Source: Streptomyces sp. SA15
Lineage (GTDB): Bacteria > Actinomycetota > Actinomycetes > Streptomycetales > Streptomycetaceae
NCBI RefSeq assembly: GCF_002291145.1
Contig: NZ_NTGE01000077.1
Location: 1-64,000, forward strand
Length of the DNA stretch: 64,000 nucleotides
Reading direction: 5' to 3'
Part shown: positions 53,025-63,256 of the stretch, in pieces
Layout: each line of letters begins with the position of its first letter
Numbering within the stretch: the stretch's first letter is position 1
The notes under the pieces: model-generated
Seen by the model: only the letters and a program-made list of their open reading frames with translations
Told to the model about the DNA's origin: nothing
Database searches by the model: none
Made by a program: the position numbers and the translations under genes

Positions 53025-53038
53025 TGGAATCGATTACA
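53025..53038. promoter_or_regulatory. LacI-type operator 2
   Basis: TGGAATCGATTACA again, identical over all 14 bp; spacing of 31 bp is about three helical turns. Confidence 0.75.
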
Positions 53039-53270
53039 CGGGGGTTAATCAAGACCCGGACCGGATGCCGAGACCGGATCGTGATGTTCCGCGCCCGGAT
53101 GAGCGCGGTCGTATGCACGGGCGGGGCTGGGCGGTTCACGCTGGAGGTACGGGGTCGTTTCCTCAAGGCCTGAGGGGCCGGAGCGGAGGAGTAAGGACTT
53201 CAAGAAGGTGATCGACCACGTGGTGGCCCAGGCCGGATGAGCTGTCGGTGCCGGGCGGTACCGTCGGATC

Positions 53271-55511
53271 ATGGCCCAACAAGCGAGCGAGGAGCGGCGA
53301 CTGGCCGTGCTCGAAGGCGTCCTGGAGCGGATCACGTACGCCAACGAGGAGAACGGCTACACGGTCGCGCGCGTCGACACCGGCCGAGGCGGCGGCGACC
53401 TCCTCACGGTCGTCGGCGCGCTGCTCGGCGCGCAGGTCGGCGAGTCCCTGCGCATGGAGGGCCGCTGGGGCTCCCACCCGCAGTACGGCAAGCAGTTCAC
53501 CGTCGAGAACTACACGACCGTCCTCCCGGCCACCGTCCAGGGCATCCGCCGCTACCTCGGCTCCGGCCTGGTCAAGGGCATCGGCCCGGTCTTCGCCGAC
53601 CGCATCACCCAGCACTTCGGCCTGGACACCCTGCGGATCATCGAGGAGGAGCCGAAGCGGCTGATCGAGGTCCCCGGCCTCGGCCCCAAGCGCACCAAGA
53701 AGATCGCCGACGCCTGGGAGGAGCAGAAGGCGATCAAGGAGGTCATGCTCTTCCTCCAGACCGTCGAGGTGTCCACGTCGATCGCGGTGCGCATCTACAA
53801 GAAGTACGGCGACGCCTCGATCTCGGTAGTCAAGAACCAGCCCTACCGCCTGGCCGCCGACGTCTGGGGCATCGGCTTCCTCACCGCCGACAAGATCGCC
53901 CAGTCCGTCGGCATCCCGCACGACAGCCCGGAGCGCGTCAAGGCGGGCCTGCAGTACGCCCTGTCGCAGGCCACCGACCAGGGCAACTGCTACCTCCCCG
54001 AGGAGCAGCTGATCGCGGACGCGGTGAAGCTGCTCCAGGTCGACACCGGGCTCGTCATCGAGTGTCTCGCCGAGCTCGCGGCGCCTGCGGAGGAGGGGGA
54101 GGACCCCGGTGTCGTACGGGAGAAGGTCCCCGGGCCGGACGGCGACCCTGTCACGGCCGTCTACCTCGTCCCCTTTCACCGGGCCGAACTCTCCCTCTCC
54201 GCCCAGCTGGTGCGCCTGCTGCGCACCGACCAGGACCGGATGCCCGGCTTCCGGGACGTGGTCTGGGACAAGGCGCTGGGCTGGCTGAAGGGTCGGACGG
54301 GCGTCGACCTCGCCCCCGAGCAGGAGGCCGCCGTCAAGCTGGCGCTGACCAAGAAGGTCGCCGTCCTCACCGGCGGTCCCGGCTGCGGCAAGTCCTTCAC
54401 CGTCCGCTCGATCGTGGAGCTGGCCCGCGCCAAGAAGGCCAAGGTCGTCCTCGCCGCCCCCACCGGCCGCGCCGCCAAGCGCCTGTCGGAGCTCACCGGC
54501 GCCGAGGCCTCCACCGTCCACCGCCTGCTGGAGCTGAAGCCCGGCGGCGACGCGGCCTACGACAAGGACCGCCCCCTGGACGCCGACCTGGTGGTGGTCG
54601 ACGAGGCGTCCATGCTGGACCTGCTGCTCGCCAACAAGCTGGTGAAGGCCGTACCCCCGGGCGCCCATCTCCTCTTCGTCGGTGACGTGGACCAGCTGCC
54701 CAGCGTCGGCGCCGGCGAGGTCCTGCGCGACCTGCTCGCCGACGGCGGCCCGATCCCGGCCGTGCGCCTCACGCGCGTGTTCCGCCAGGCCCAGCAGTCG
54801 GGGGTGGTGACCAACGCGCACCGGATCAACTCCGGGCAGCACCCGGTCACCGACGGCATGAAGGACTTCTTCCTCTTCGTCGAGGACGACACGGAGGAGG
54901 TCGGCCGGCTCACGGTGGATGTGGCGGCCCGGCGGATTCCGGCCAAGTTCGGCCTCGACCCGCGCCGGGACGTGCAGGTGCTCGCGCCCATGCACCGGGG
55001 GCCGGCCGGCGCCGGCAACCTCAACGGCCTGCTCCAGCAGGCCATCACCCCGGGCCGCCCGGACCTGTCGGAGAAGCGGTTCGGCGGCCGGGTCTTCCGC
55101 GTCGGCGACAAGGTCACCCAGATTCGCAACAATTACGAGAAAGGGAAGAACGGTGTCTTCAACGGCACCGTGGGCGTGGTCACCTCGCTCGACCCGGTCG
55201 ACCAGCGCCTGACGGTGCTGACGGACGAGGACGAGGAGGTGCCGTACGAATTCGACGAGCTGGACGAACTGGCCCACGCGTACGCGGTGACGATCCACCG
55301 TTCACAGGGAAGTGAATATCCAGCGGTGGTGATCCCCGTCACCACCAGCGCCTGGATGATGCTTCAGCGCAACCTGTTGTATACGGCGGTCACCCGCGCC
55401 AAGAAGCTGGTCGTGCTCGTCGGTTCACGCAAGGCGATCGGCCAGGCGGTGCGCACGGTGTCGGCGGGACGACGCTGTACGGCCCTGGACTTCCGGCTCT
55501 CGGGCGCCTGA
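53271..55511 (+). CDS. recD2: RecD2-type DNA helicase
   Basis: 746 residues. An N-terminal OB-like part and helix-hairpin-helix region (GLVKGIGPVFADRI, LIEVPGLGPKRTKKI) precede the SF1B helicase core. Walker A GGPGCGKS is near 367-374, then AAPTGRAAKRLSELTG, motif II VVDEASMLD, motif III FVGDVDQLPSVGAG, and C-terminal AYAVTIHRSQGSEYPAVV with LLYTAVTRAKK. A 5'-3' helicase of the RecBC-independent class. Confidence 0.93.
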   Translation: MAQQASEERRLAVLEGVLERITYANEENGYTVARVDTGRGGGDLLTVVGALLGAQVGESLRMEGRWGSHPQYGKQFTVENYTTVLPATVQGIRRYLGSGLVKGIGPVFADRITQHFGLDTLRIIEEEPKRLIEVPGLGPKRTKKIADAWEEQKAIKEVMLFLQTVEVSTSIAVRIYKKYGDASISVVKNQPYRLAADVWGIGFLTADKIAQSVGIPHDSPERVKAGLQYALSQATDQGNCYLPEEQLIADAVKLLQVDTGLVIECLAELAAPAEEGEDPGVVREKVPGPDGDPVTAVYLVPFHRAELSLSAQLVRLLRTDQDRMPGFRDVVWDKALGWLKGRTGVDLAPEQEAAVKLALTKKVAVLTGGPGCGKSFTVRSIVELARAKKAKVVLAAPTGRAAKRLSELTGAEASTVHRLLELKPGGDAAYDKDRPLDADLVVVDEASMLDLLLANKLVKAVPPGAHLLFVGDVDQLPSVGAGEVLRDLLADGGPIPAVRLTRVFRQAQQSGVVTNAHRINSGQHPVTDGMKDFFLFVEDDTEEVGRLTVDVAARRIPAKFGLDPRRDVQVLAPMHRGPAGAGNLNGLLQQAITPGRPDLSEKRFGGRVFRVGDKVTQIRNNYEKGKNGVFNGTVGVVTSLDPVDQRLTVLTDEDEEVPYEFDELDELAHAYAVTIHRSQGSEYPAVVIPVTTSAWMMLQRNLLYTAVTRAKKLVVLVGSRKAIGQAVRTVSAGRRCTALDFRLSGA

Positions 55512-55568
55512 CCAGACGGCTTCCGGCGCCTGACCAGACGGCTTCCGGCGCCTGACCCGACGGCTTCC
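55503..55568. repeat. 22-bp tandem repeat at the recD2 stop
   Basis: Three copies of GGCGCCTGACCAGACGGCTT plus CC; the first contains the last two codons and the TGA stop of recD2. The third copy has one A-to-C change. Confidence 0.9.
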
Positions 55569-55797
55569 GGCCACTTCGGGCAGACATCACAAAAAATGAT
55601 CGATCAAATGAGTCGTGAAGGTCACAGAGGCCTTCCAGTTGGGGAACAGAGGGGGCAGGATGAGGTAGTTGGCGGCACTGAGTGCCGCCGATAAGCCCAA
55701 TGGCCGACCCCGAGTGCACTCTCCTGCGCCAAATGGGGGATGGTAGAGACAGTCAGGGCAACCTCGAAGATGAGGCACAACGTCGGTGAGGGAAGAC

Positions 55798-57087
55798 GTG
55801 AGCGACAACTCTGTAGTACTGCGGTACGGCGACGGCGAGTACACCTACCCGGTGATCGACAGCACCGTCGGCGACAAGGGCTTCGACATCGGCAAGCTCC
55901 GCGCCCAGACCGGTCTGGTGACGCTGGACAGCGGCTACGGCAACACCGCCGCCTATAAATCCTCCATTACCTACCTCGACGGCGAGGCCGGCATCCTCCG
56001 GTACCGCGGTTACCCGATCGAGCAGCTGGCGGAGCGCTCCACCTTCCTGGAGGTCGCCTACCTGCTCATCAACGGCGAGCTGCCGACCGTCGACGAGCTT
56101 TCCGGCTTCAGGAACGACATCACGCAGCACACCCTGCTGCACGAGGACGTCAAGAACTTCTACAAGGGTTTCCCGCGCGACGCCCACCCGATGGCGATGC
56201 TGTCGTCGGTGGTCTCGGCGCTGTCCACCTTCTACCAGGACAGCCACAACCCCTTCGACGAGACGCAGCGCAACCTCTCCACGATCCGTCTGCTCGCCAA
56301 GCTGCCGACGATCGCCGCGTACGCGTACAAGAAGTCGATCGGTCACCCGTTCGTCTACCCGCGCAACGACCTCGGTTACGTCGAGAACTTCCTCCGCATG
56401 ACCTTCTCGGTCCCGGCGCAGGAGTACGAGCTCGACCCGACCGTGGTCTCCGCCCTGGACAAGCTGCTGATCCTGCACGCGGACCACGAGCAGAACTGTT
56501 CGACGTCGACGGTCCGTCTGGTGGGTTCGTCCCAGGCCAACATGTTCGCGTCGATCTCGGCCGGCATCAACGCGCTCTGGGGCCCGCTGCACGGCGGCGC
56601 CAACCAGTCCGTCCTGGAGATGCTCGAGGGCATCCGCGACGCCGGCGGTGACGTCGACTCCTTCATCCGCAAGGTGAAGAACAAGGAGGACGGCGTCCGT
56701 CTGATGGGCTTCGGCCACCGGGTCTACAAGAACTTCGACCCGCGCGCCAAGATCATCAAGGCGGCGGCGCACGACGTGCTCTCGGCCCTCGGCAAGTCCG
56801 ACGAGCTGCTGGACATCGCGCTGAAGCTGGAGGAGCACGCGCTCTCCGACGACTACTTCGTCTCGCGCAGCCTCTACCCGAACGTCGACTTCTACACCGG
56901 CCTGATCTACCGCGCCATGGGCTTCCCGACCGAGATGTTCACGGTCCTGTTCGCCCTCGGCCGCCTCCCGGGCTGGATCGCCCAGTGGCACGAGATGATC
57001 AAGGAGCCGGGTTCCCGCATCGGCCGCCCGCGGCAGATCTACACGGGTGTGGTGGAGCGCGACTTCGTGCCGGTCGAGTCCCGCTGA
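55798..57087 (+). CDS. citA: Citrate synthase
   Basis: 429 residues, type II. GTG 55798 has a GAGGGAAG site; GTG 55786 is an alternative. Catalytic motifs: GPLHGGANQ (His), LMGFGHRVYKNFDPRA (His) and LYPNVDFYTGLIYRAMG (Asp). It condenses acetyl-CoA with oxaloacetate in the TCA cycle. Monocistronic with a strong terminator. Confidence 0.95.
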   Translation: MSDNSVVLRYGDGEYTYPVIDSTVGDKGFDIGKLRAQTGLVTLDSGYGNTAAYKSSITYLDGEAGILRYRGYPIEQLAERSTFLEVAYLLINGELPTVDELSGFRNDITQHTLLHEDVKNFYKGFPRDAHPMAMLSSVVSALSTFYQDSHNPFDETQRNLSTIRLLAKLPTIAAYAYKKSIGHPFVYPRNDLGYVENFLRMTFSVPAQEYELDPTVVSALDKLLILHADHEQNCSTSTVRLVGSSQANMFASISAGINALWGPLHGGANQSVLEMLEGIRDAGGDVDSFIRKVKNKEDGVRLMGFGHRVYKNFDPRAKIIKAAAHDVLSALGKSDELLDIALKLEEHALSDDYFVSRSLYPNVDFYTGLIYRAMGFPTEMFTVLFALGRLPGWIAQWHEMIKEPGSRIGRPRQIYTGVVERDFVPVESR

Positions 57088-57633
57088 CCCTGTAAGCGCA
57101 ATACAGCGCAACACAGCGCAATACAGAAGGCGCCCTGGCGTCGGTCCCCCCACGGGCCGACGTCCAGGGCGCCTTCCCTTGTCCCGGTACGGATTCCCCC
57201 CACGGGATCCGGCCGGGCGTCTGGAGAACCAGCGCCTGAATCGCTGTGTTGCGGTACTGCTTGGTGCTGCGTTGAGCAGAACGAGCAAAAATCCTCGTAC
57301 TACTCATGTGTGCGGTCTGCCGGGACAGCGCACGCCGGAAGGGCCGCTCAAAGCTTCCCGGTGTACGTGCCCCGGCAACGCATCTCTGGGGAAGTCCCCC
57401 AAGACATCCCCAGATGCCAGTCTGCGCCCCCCAAGACGCTGCCTGACATCGTCAACTTAGACCTTCGAACCCCTTCGATGGTTACGTTCACATCACTGTG
57501 ATCTGCGTCTCTTGCATATGTCCGTTAGATACGCAAGGGCCCGGTTATGTCGAACGAGACCCAAGCGTAAGGATGATGCGCGAGCCTTGTGAAGAGCTTA
57601 TGTGAGGGTGGCGCCGGACTCCAGAGGGGGCCT
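57088..57633. other. Gene-free stretch between citA and copA
   Basis: 546 bp between convergent genes. It holds GCGCAAYACA repeats (about 57098-57126), the citA terminator, and a small inverted repeat TCACATCACTGTGA at 57488-57501. No gene seen. Confidence 0.55.
57127..57174 (+). terminator. Terminator of citA
   Basis: Long stem: AAGGCGCCCTGG and CGTCGG at 57127-57144 pair with CCGACG and CCAGGGCGCCTT at 57157-57174, with one bulge. About 40 bp after the stop codon. Confidence 0.8.
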
Positions 57634-59901
57634 TCATCGGAATGCCCGCAGCCGCAGGCTGTTGGTCACCACGAACACCGACGAGAAGGCCATCGCCGCA
57701 CCCGCGATCATCGGGTTCAGCAGCCCCGCGGCGGCCAGCGGCAGCGCGGCCACGTTGTAGCCGAAGGCCCACACGAGGTTGCCCTTGATCGTGGACAGCG
57801 TCTTCCGGGACAGCCGGATCGCGTCCGCGGCCACCCGCAGGTCCCCGCGCACCAGCGTCAGATCGCCCGCCTCGATCGCCGCGTCGGTCCCGGTCCCCAT
57901 CGCCAGGCCCAGATCGGCGGTGGCGAGCGCGGCCGCGTCGTTGACCCCGTCACCGACCATGGCGACGGTCCGGCCCTCGGCCTGGAGCCGCTGGACGGCG
58001 TGCACCTTGTCCTCGGGCAGGACGTCCGCGACGACCTGGTCGATCCCGACGGCCCGGCCGACCGCCTCCGCCACCACCCGGTTGTCCCCGGTCAGCAGCA
58101 CCGGTGTGAGCCCCAGCGCGCGCAGTTCGCGCACCGCCTCGGCGCTGGTCTCCTTGACCGCGTCCGCGACGGCCAGCACGCCGCGTGCCGCACCGTCCCA
58201 GCCGACCACGACGGCCGTACGACCGCCCCGCTCGGCCTCGTCCTTCGCGCGGGCCAGCTCGGGAGGCAGGTCGTCGAAAAGGCGCCCCACGGCCACCTCA
58301 CGGCCCTCCACGCGCCCGCGTACGCCGCGCCCGGGCACGTTCTCGAAGTGCTCGGCGTCCGGCAGCGGCCCGACCCGCTCCTCGGCGCCCACGGCGACCG
58401 CCCGGGCGACAGGATGCTCGGAGGCGTGCTCCAGGGCGCCCGCGAGCCGCAGGACCTGCTTCTCGGCCGTGCCCTCGTCGTCTTGGACGACGTACACCTC
58501 CTGGAGGGTCATACGGCCAGTGGTGACCGTGCCGGTCTTGTCCAGGACGACGGTGTCGACGCGGCGGGTGGACTCCAGTACCTCGGGGCCCTTGATGAGG
58601 ATGCCGAGCTGGGCCCCGCGCCCGGTGCCGACCATCAGCGCGGTCGGTGTGGCCAGGCCCAGCGCGCACGGGCAGGCGATGATCAGCACCGCGACGGCCG
58701 CGGTGAACGCGGCGACCGTGTCACCGGTCGCGCCGAGCCACCCGCCGAAGGTGGCCACCGCGATCCCGATCACCACCGGCACGAAGACCGCGGAGATCCG
58801 GTCGGCCAGCCGCTGCACCTCGGCCTTGCCGTTCTGCGCGTCCTCCACCAGCTTCGCCATCCGCGCGAGCCGCGTGTCGGCGCCGACACGGGTGGCCTCC
58901 ACGACGAGCCGCCCGCCGGCGTTGACGGTGGCGCCGGTGACGGTGTCGCCGACCGTGACGTCCACCGGGACGGACTCGCCGGTCAGCATGGACGCGTCCA
59001 CCGCGGAGGCGCCCTCGACGACCGTGCCGTCGGTGGCGATCTTCTCCCCGGGCCGTACGACGAACCGGTCGCCGACGGCCAGCCGCGCCACCGGAACCCG
59101 TACCTCCCGCCCGGCCCGCAGCACCGCCACGTCCTTCACGCCCAGCTCCATCAGCGCCCTGAGCGCCGCCCCCGCGCGCCGCTTGGCGCGGGCCTCCAGA
59201 TAGCGGCCGAGCAGGAGGAAGGCGGTGACTCCGGCGGCGACCTCCAGGTAGATCGTGGAGGCGCCGTCCATGCGCGCTGTGACATTGGTCGCTACCGCTC
59301 CGGGGGTGAACTCGAAGCCGTGACGCATGCCCGGCATGCCCGCGTCGCCGAAGAACAGCGCCCACAGCGACCAGCCGAACGCGGCCAGCGTGCCGAGCGA
59401 GACGAGGGTGTCCATGGTGGCCGCGCCGTGCCGTACGTTCGTCCAGGCGGCCTTGTGGAACGGCCATCCGCCCCAGACCGCGACCGGCGAGGCGAGCGTG
59501 AGGGCCAGCCACTGCCAGTTGTCGAACTGCAGCGCCGGGACCATGGAGAGCAGCACGACGGGGACGGCGAGGAGGACGCAGACGACGAGCCGCTGCCGGA
59601 GGGAGGCGAGCTCGGGATCCTCCTCGTGGGGTACCTCCTGGGGTGCGTCCTGAGGCGGCGCGGGCTCCTGTGCCGTGTAGCCGGTCTTCACCACGGTCGC
59701 GATCAGATCGGCGACCTCTACGCCCGCGGGGTAGGTGACCTTCGCCTTCTCCGTCGCGTAGTTCACCGTGGCGGTGACCCCGTCCATGCGGTTGAGCTTC
59801 TTCTCGACGCGGGCCGCGCAGGACGCGCAGGTCATGCCGCCGATGAGGAGTTCGACCTCCGAGGTATCGGTTATCGGGGTCTGTGCGGTGGTGCTGGACA
59901 T
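57634..59901 (-). CDS. copA: Copper-exporting P-type ATPase
   Basis: 755 residues. N-terminal heavy-metal domain with Cys25 and Cys28 (GGMTCASC), eight membrane segments, the CPC motif in [15 protein letters not shown], phosphorylation site DKTGT near residue 452, SEHPVA (HP locus) and [10 protein letters not shown]. It pumps Cu(I) out of the cytosol. Downstream of copZ in one transcript. Confidence 0.95.
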   Translation of the reverse strand: MSSTTAQTPITDTSEVELLIGGMTCASCAARVEKKLNRMDGVTATVNYATEKAKVTYPAGVEVADLIATVVKTGYTAQEPAPPQDAPQEVPHEEDPELASLRQRLVVCVLLAVPVVLLSMVPALQFDNWQWLALTLASPVAVWGGWPFHKAAWTNVRHGAATMDTLVSLGTLAAFGWSLWALFFGDAGMPGMRHGFEFTPGAVATNVTARMDGASTIYLEVAAGVTAFLLLGRYLEARAKRRAGAALRALMELGVKDVAVLRAGREVRVPVARLAVGDRFVVRPGEKIATDGTVVEGASAVDASMLTGESVPVDVTVGDTVTGATVNAGGRLVVEATRVGADTRLARMAKLVEDAQNGKAEVQRLADRISAVFVPVVIGIAVATFGGWLGATGDTVAAFTAAVAVLIIACPCALGLATPTALMVGTGRGAQLGILIKGPEVLESTRRVDTVVLDKTGTVTTGRMTLQEVYVVQDDEGTAEKQVLRLAGALEHASEHPVARAVAVGAEERVGPLPDAEHFENVPGRGVRGRVEGREVAVGRLFDDLPPELARAKDEAERGGRTAVVVGWDGAARGVLAVADAVKETSAEAVRELRALGLTPVLLTGDNRVVAEAVGRAVGIDQVVADVLPEDKVHAVQRLQAEGRTVAMVGDGVNDAAALATADLGLAMGTGTDAAIEAGDLTLVRGDLRVAADAIRLSRKTLSTIKGNLVWAFGYNVAALPLAAAGLLNPMIAGAAMAFSSVFVVTNSLRLRAFR

Positions 59902-59975
59902 GTCCGTGACTCCAGGGAGCGGACCGGGTCGTGCCGTGCCTGTGCCGGCCGGCACGACCCGGGGGCAGGTGTGCG

Positions 59976-60215
59976 TCAGGCCTTGCCGACCAGCTCGTAT
60001 CCGGCCTCGTCGACGGCCGCGCGCACGGCCTCCTCGTCGAGCGGGGCCGCGGACACGACGGTGACCTCACCGGATGAGGCCACGGCCTGCACCGAGCTGA
60101 CGCCGGGAATCTCGGAGATCTCGCTGGAAACGGAGCCCTCGCAGTGCCCGCAGCTCATCCCGCTCACCTTGTAGACGGTGGTGACGGAACCGGGGGTTTC
60201 GGTCTGGGCGCTCAT
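59976..60215 (-). CDS. copZ: Copper chaperone CopZ
   Basis: 79 residues, one heavy-metal-associated domain with Cys22 and Cys25 (GMSCGHC). It delivers Cu(I) to the ATPase. First gene after the CsoR box. Confidence 0.93.
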   Translation of the reverse strand: MSAQTETPGSVTTVYKVSGMSCGHCEGSVSSEISEIPGVSSVQAVASSGEVTVVSAAPLDEEAVRAAVDEAGYELVGKA

Positions 60216-60281
60216 GTCGTTCTCCTCGTCGAGGCGTCTGGGGCTTGCGTGACCCACGGTGGGGTCCGTACCTCCCACACT

Positions 60282-60298
60282 ATACCCCTAGGGGGTAC
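60282..60298. promoter_or_regulatory. CsoR operator
   Basis: ATACCCCTAGGGGGTAC, a pseudo-palindrome of the classical CsoR pattern, about 68 bp upstream of copZ. No csoR gene is in the window. Confidence 0.8.
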
Positions 60299-60374
60299 CT
60301 CTCCAAGAGGGGACGGTGGCGCGCCTGCGAAGGCCCGGCGTTAGCGTTCCATCGGAAACCTGGAAGGGGTGCTC

Positions 60375-61418
60375 ATGCGGGCTGTGGTGTTCGAGCGGTA
60401 CGGGGAGCCGGCGGAGGTGCGGGGGGTGGCGGACCCGGAGCCCGCGGAGCACGGGGTCGTGGTGCGGGTCGAGGCCACGGGTCTATGCCGTAGCGACTGG
60501 CATGGCTGGCAGGGCCACGACCCGGACATCGCGCTGCCGCACGTGCCGGGGCACGAACTCGCCGGAGTCGTCGAGGCGGTGGGCGCCCGGGTGACCTCCT
60601 GGCGGCCCGGCGACCGGGTCACCGTGCCCTTCGTCTGCGCCTGCGGCGGCTGCGAGGCGTGTGCGGCGGGCGATCAGCAGGTGTGCGAGCGGCAGACCCA
60701 GCCCGGCTTCACCCACTGGGGCTCCTTCGCCCAGTACGTGGCGCTGGACCACGCCGACGTGAACCTCGTCGCCGTACCGGAGGAGATGTCCTTCGCGACG
60801 GCGGCCTCGCTCGGCTGCCGGTTCGCCACGGCGTTCCGCGCGGTGGTCCAGCAGGGCCGGATGGCGGCGGGGGAGTGGGTCGCGGTGCACGGCTGCGGGG
60901 GCGTCGGCCTGTCCGCGGTGATGATCGCGGCGGCGTCGGGCGCGCGGGTGGTCGCCGTCGACGTGTCACCGGCAGCCCTGGACCTGGCGCGGAAGTTCGG
61001 CGCGGCGGAATGCGTGGACGCCTCCCGCACGCAGAACACCGCGGAGGCGATCCGTGACCTGACGGGCGGGGGCGCCCACCTCTCGCTGGACGCCCTCGGC
61101 TCGCCCGCCACCTGCGCCGCCTCCGTGGGCGGTCTGCGCCGCCGCGGGCGGCACGTCCAGGTCGGCCTGCTGCCCTCGCCCGACGGCACGACCCCGGTCC
61201 CCATGGCCCGCGCGATCGCCCTGGAACTCGAACTCCTCGGCAGCCACGGCATGGCCGCCCACACCTACCCGCCGATGCTGGAGCTGGTCCGGGCGGGCGT
61301 GCTGAGGCCCGACCTGCTGGTCACGTCCACGATTTCGCTGGAGGCGGCCCCGGCCGCCCTGGCGGCGATGGGGACCGCGCCGGGGGCGGGGGTCACGGTC
61401 ATCGAGCCGTGGAGCTGA
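60375..61418 (+). CDS. Zinc-dependent alcohol dehydrogenase (MDR family)
   Basis: 347 residues from ATG 60375 with a GGAAGGGGT site. Catalytic zinc ligands Cys38 and His60-Glu61 ([16 protein letters not shown]). Structural zinc cluster [20 protein letters not shown](P) site [14 protein letters not shown]. It oxidises an unknown alcohol. Monocistronic with a U-rich terminator. Confidence 0.92.
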   Translation: MRAVVFERYGEPAEVRGVADPEPAEHGVVVRVEATGLCRSDWHGWQGHDPDIALPHVPGHELAGVVEAVGARVTSWRPGDRVTVPFVCACGGCEACAAGDQQVCERQTQPGFTHWGSFAQYVALDHADVNLVAVPEEMSFATAASLGCRFATAFRAVVQQGRMAAGEWVAVHGCGGVGLSAVMIAAASGARVVAVDVSPAALDLARKFGAAECVDASRTQNTAEAIRDLTGGGAHLSLDALGSPATCAASVGGLRRRGRHVQVGLLPSPDGTTPVPMARAIALELELLGSHGMAAHTYPPMLELVRAGVLRPDLLVTSTISLEAAPAALAAMGTAPGAGVTVIEPWS

Positions 61419-61432
61419 GGGTCCTGGGACGA

Positions 61433-61467
61433 CTGTGCCCCACGCGGCAGGTGGGGCACAGGTTTTT
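61433..61467 (+). terminator. Rho-independent terminator of the dehydrogenase gene
   Basis: CTGTGCCCCAC (61433-61443) pairs with GTGGGGCACAG (61451-61461), followed by GTTTTT. One of the few stem-loops here with a U-run. Confidence 0.85.
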
Positions 61468-61477
61468 CTCCGGGAGG

Positions 61478-61681
61478 TCAGTCTTCTCTGCGGCCGCGGT
61501 TGTTGCCCGGGCGGGACGCCACCCATGCCCGGACGGTCTCCGGGTACCAGAAGGGTTTGCCGGCCTCGACGTGGTCGGGCGGTGGCAGCAGTCCGTGCTT
61601 GCGGTAGGAGCGCACGGTGTCCGGCTGCACCCGGATGTGCGTCGCGATCTCCTTGTAGGACCAGAGCCGTCGGTCGGTCAT
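61478..61681 (-). CDS. Small helix-turn-helix protein (excisionase/MerR-like)
   Basis: 67 residues from ATG 61681 with a GGGGAGGTG site. LWSYKEIATHIRVQPDTVRSYRKHGLLPPPDHV and the WYPETVRAWVASRPG end are typical of the small AlpA/excisionase-type winged HTH. No phage or plasmid genes surround it, so a housekeeping regulatory role is as likely. Confidence 0.8.
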   Translation of the reverse strand: MTDRRLWSYKEIATHIRVQPDTVRSYRKHGLLPPPDHVEAGKPFWYPETVRAWVASRPGNNRGRRED

Positions 61682-62171
61682 CAGTTGCACCTCCCCGCGC
61701 GTACCGCGGCGGCGGCCGGGAGCGGCCGGCGGGGGAGCCGGGTACTGCGCTGGCGATCACAGAGCCTGTGCCCGGTGAACGACGCGGAGTGGGGTGGGGG
61801 AGGGCCTGTGCGCCGGGTGTGACGCAAGACCCGCAGACACGCGACACACGTGACACGAAGGGGGCGTTTGTGACACGAGCGGGACAAAGGCGTACGCCGG
61901 TTCAAGGGTGCGGCAGAGCAACAGAGGCGCCAGAGCAGCAGGAAGCGGCAGAGCAGCAGAACACAGCAAGACGGGTCGGATCCGCTGCGCCGGACCCGAC
62001 CCGTCGGCTTCCCCGCATCCCCCGTGCAGCCGCCCGCTGCATCCCCCCGGGTGCACCCCCGATCAGTCGGCCGGAGGCACAGCGTGCCTTCGGCGCCCCT
62101 CGCCGGTCTTGGAAAAAACCGCACTACCGGTCTTGGGAAAAACCGCTCTACCGGTCTTGGGAGAAACCGCA
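61682..62171. other. Gene-free stretch with repeats and stem-loop
   Basis: 490 bp with GTGACACGA repeats (about 61848-61880), CAGAGCAGCA repeats (about 61915-61960), a stem-loop (61971-62004) and the 24-bp tandem repeat. No gene seen. Confidence 0.6.
61971..62004. terminator. Stem-loop, probable terminator of the AraC gene
   Basis: ACGGGTCGGATCCG (61971-61984) pairs with CGGACCCGACCCGT (61991-62004) with one mismatch and a 6-nt loop. Confidence 0.6.
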
Positions 62172-62174
62172 CTA
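62103..62174. repeat. 24-bp tandem repeat at the AraC gene end
   Basis: Three units (62103-62126, 62127-62150, 62151-62174) beginning CCGGTCTTGG and ending CCGCACTA or CCGCTCTA. The last unit includes the final base triplet of the AraC stop. Each unit has CGGT and ACCG ends that could form a small hairpin. Confidence 0.88.
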
Positions 62175-63128
62175 CGTCAGCAACACGTCCTGCGCCCGTC
62201 CACGCGGCGCGAGGACGAGGCTCGTCGCCTCCCCGCTCATCCGGTCGCCGGCCGGCGCCCCGGCCCCGACCGGCCCCTGTCGGGCCACCACGAACTCCCG
62301 GGGCGTACACCCCGTCATCGCCTTGAACTCACCGCTCAGATGCGCCTGGTCGTAGAAGCCGCAGACCGCGGCCGTCTCCGCCTGTCCCCGCCCCGCTGCC
62401 AGCAGCCGCCGGGCCCGTTGCAGCCGCAGCACCCGCGCCGCGGCCTTCGGGCCGAGCCCGATCTGCTCCCGGAAACGGTTCTCCAGGTGCCGTACGCTCC
62501 AGCCGACCTCGTCGGCGAGCTGTCGTACCGGCATCGCGCCGCCCGTGCGCACCAGCTCCGACCAGGCCCGCACCACCCGGGCCGAACTCGGCGTGCCGAC
62601 CTCCCACCAGCGCGCGAGCACGTCGTCGAGCAGCCCGAAACGGTCCTCCCACGTCGGTAACGAGGCCAGCGCGGCGGACAGTTCGCGGACGCTGCGCCGC
62701 CGGTCGCCCGCCCGGCGCGAGGCCAGGGCGTGCGGCAGCTGGTCGGGGTCGACGGTGCGGTCGGCGAGTTCGTACTGCGGGGTGCCGAAGAGGGTGAACG
62801 CGGCCCAGGGAGTGAGCAGCACCTCGATGCCGGACAGCCGTCCGCCGTGCTCGCCGACGGCCGGGGTGGTCGTGGGCCCGCAGTACACCGACACGAGCGT
62901 GTCCGTGGGGCGGCCGGCGCGCGAGATGCGGACGGGCTGGTCGAAGCCCAGCAACAGGGTCGCCGCGCCGATGGGCGCCTCCAGCCTGCGGCGGGGCCGG
63001 TCCATCGCCAGCCGGATCCCGCGGTAGCTGAGCACACCGGGGCGTAACCGGGGATGGGGCAACGCAAGGGCGGCTTCCCACGAGCCCCAGGGACCGTGCC
63101 CCGACCGGACACGCACAGCACTTGTCAT
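62172..63128 (-). CDS. AraC family transcriptional regulator
   Basis: 318 residues from ATG 63128. A cupin-like front (GVLSYRGIRLAMDRP, FTLFGTPQYELADRTVD) and a C-terminal double HTH: MPVRQLADEVGWSVRHLENRFREQIG and AAVCGFYDQAHLSGEFKAMTGCTPREF. Target genes unknown; the partial isomerase gene upstream on the same strand is separated by a repeat element. Confidence 0.9.
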   Translation of the reverse strand: MTSAVRVRSGHGPWGSWEAALALPHPRLRPGVLSYRGIRLAMDRPRRRLEAPIGAATLLLGFDQPVRISRAGRPTDTLVSVYCGPTTTPAVGEHGGRLSGIEVLLTPWAAFTLFGTPQYELADRTVDPDQLPHALASRRAGDRRRSVRELSAALASLPTWEDRFGLLDDVLARWWEVGTPSSARVVRAWSELVRTGGAMPVRQLADEVGWSVRHLENRFREQIGLGPKAAARVLRLQRARRLLAAGRGQAETAAVCGFYDQAHLSGEFKAMTGCTPREFVVARQGPVGAGAPAGDRMSGEATSLVLAPRGRAQDVLLT

Positions 63129-63144
63129 CCACCTATGCTGCAAC

Positions 63145-63232
63145 GCCCCCAGGGGCGCGGGACAGTGTCAATATGCGGCTCCGCCGCGTGGGCGCGACAA
63201 GCCACAGATCACCCGCACTCGCCCTGCAACGG
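63145..63232. repeat. Streptomyces intergenic repeat-like sequence
   Basis: The tract with CCCCCAGGGGCGCGGG, then ATGCGGCTCCGCCGCGTGGG and CGCGACAAGCCACA resembles an intergenic sequence I know from many Streptomyces genomes. It contains the hairpin GCGGCTCCGCCGC. Single copy in this window. Confidence 0.55.
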
Positions 63233-63256
63233 AACCTGGCAGATCAGTAGGCGCCT

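Larger units (their letters stand above)
52946..53270. other. Divergent region between lacI-rbs operon and recD2
   Basis: No gene. It holds the 10-bp tandem repeat 52961-52997 and two operators, all within 95 bp of the lacI start. Confidence 0.6.

Noticed and set aside
57488..57501. CRP-like site TCACATCACTGTGA
   Set aside because: Half-sites are in the inverse order of a CRP site and the position between convergent genes does not fit a promoter.
57175..57600. tRNA or small RNA gene after citA
   Set aside because: No cloverleaf or T-loop sequence could be found by eye on either strand.
57589..60174. 861-codon plus-strand open frame opposite copA
   Set aside because: Shadow; the minus strand encodes a perfect copper ATPase.
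63235..63250. Fourth copy of the palindromic element (TGGCAGATC near 63240)
   Set aside because: Only nine bases match and there is no second arm.
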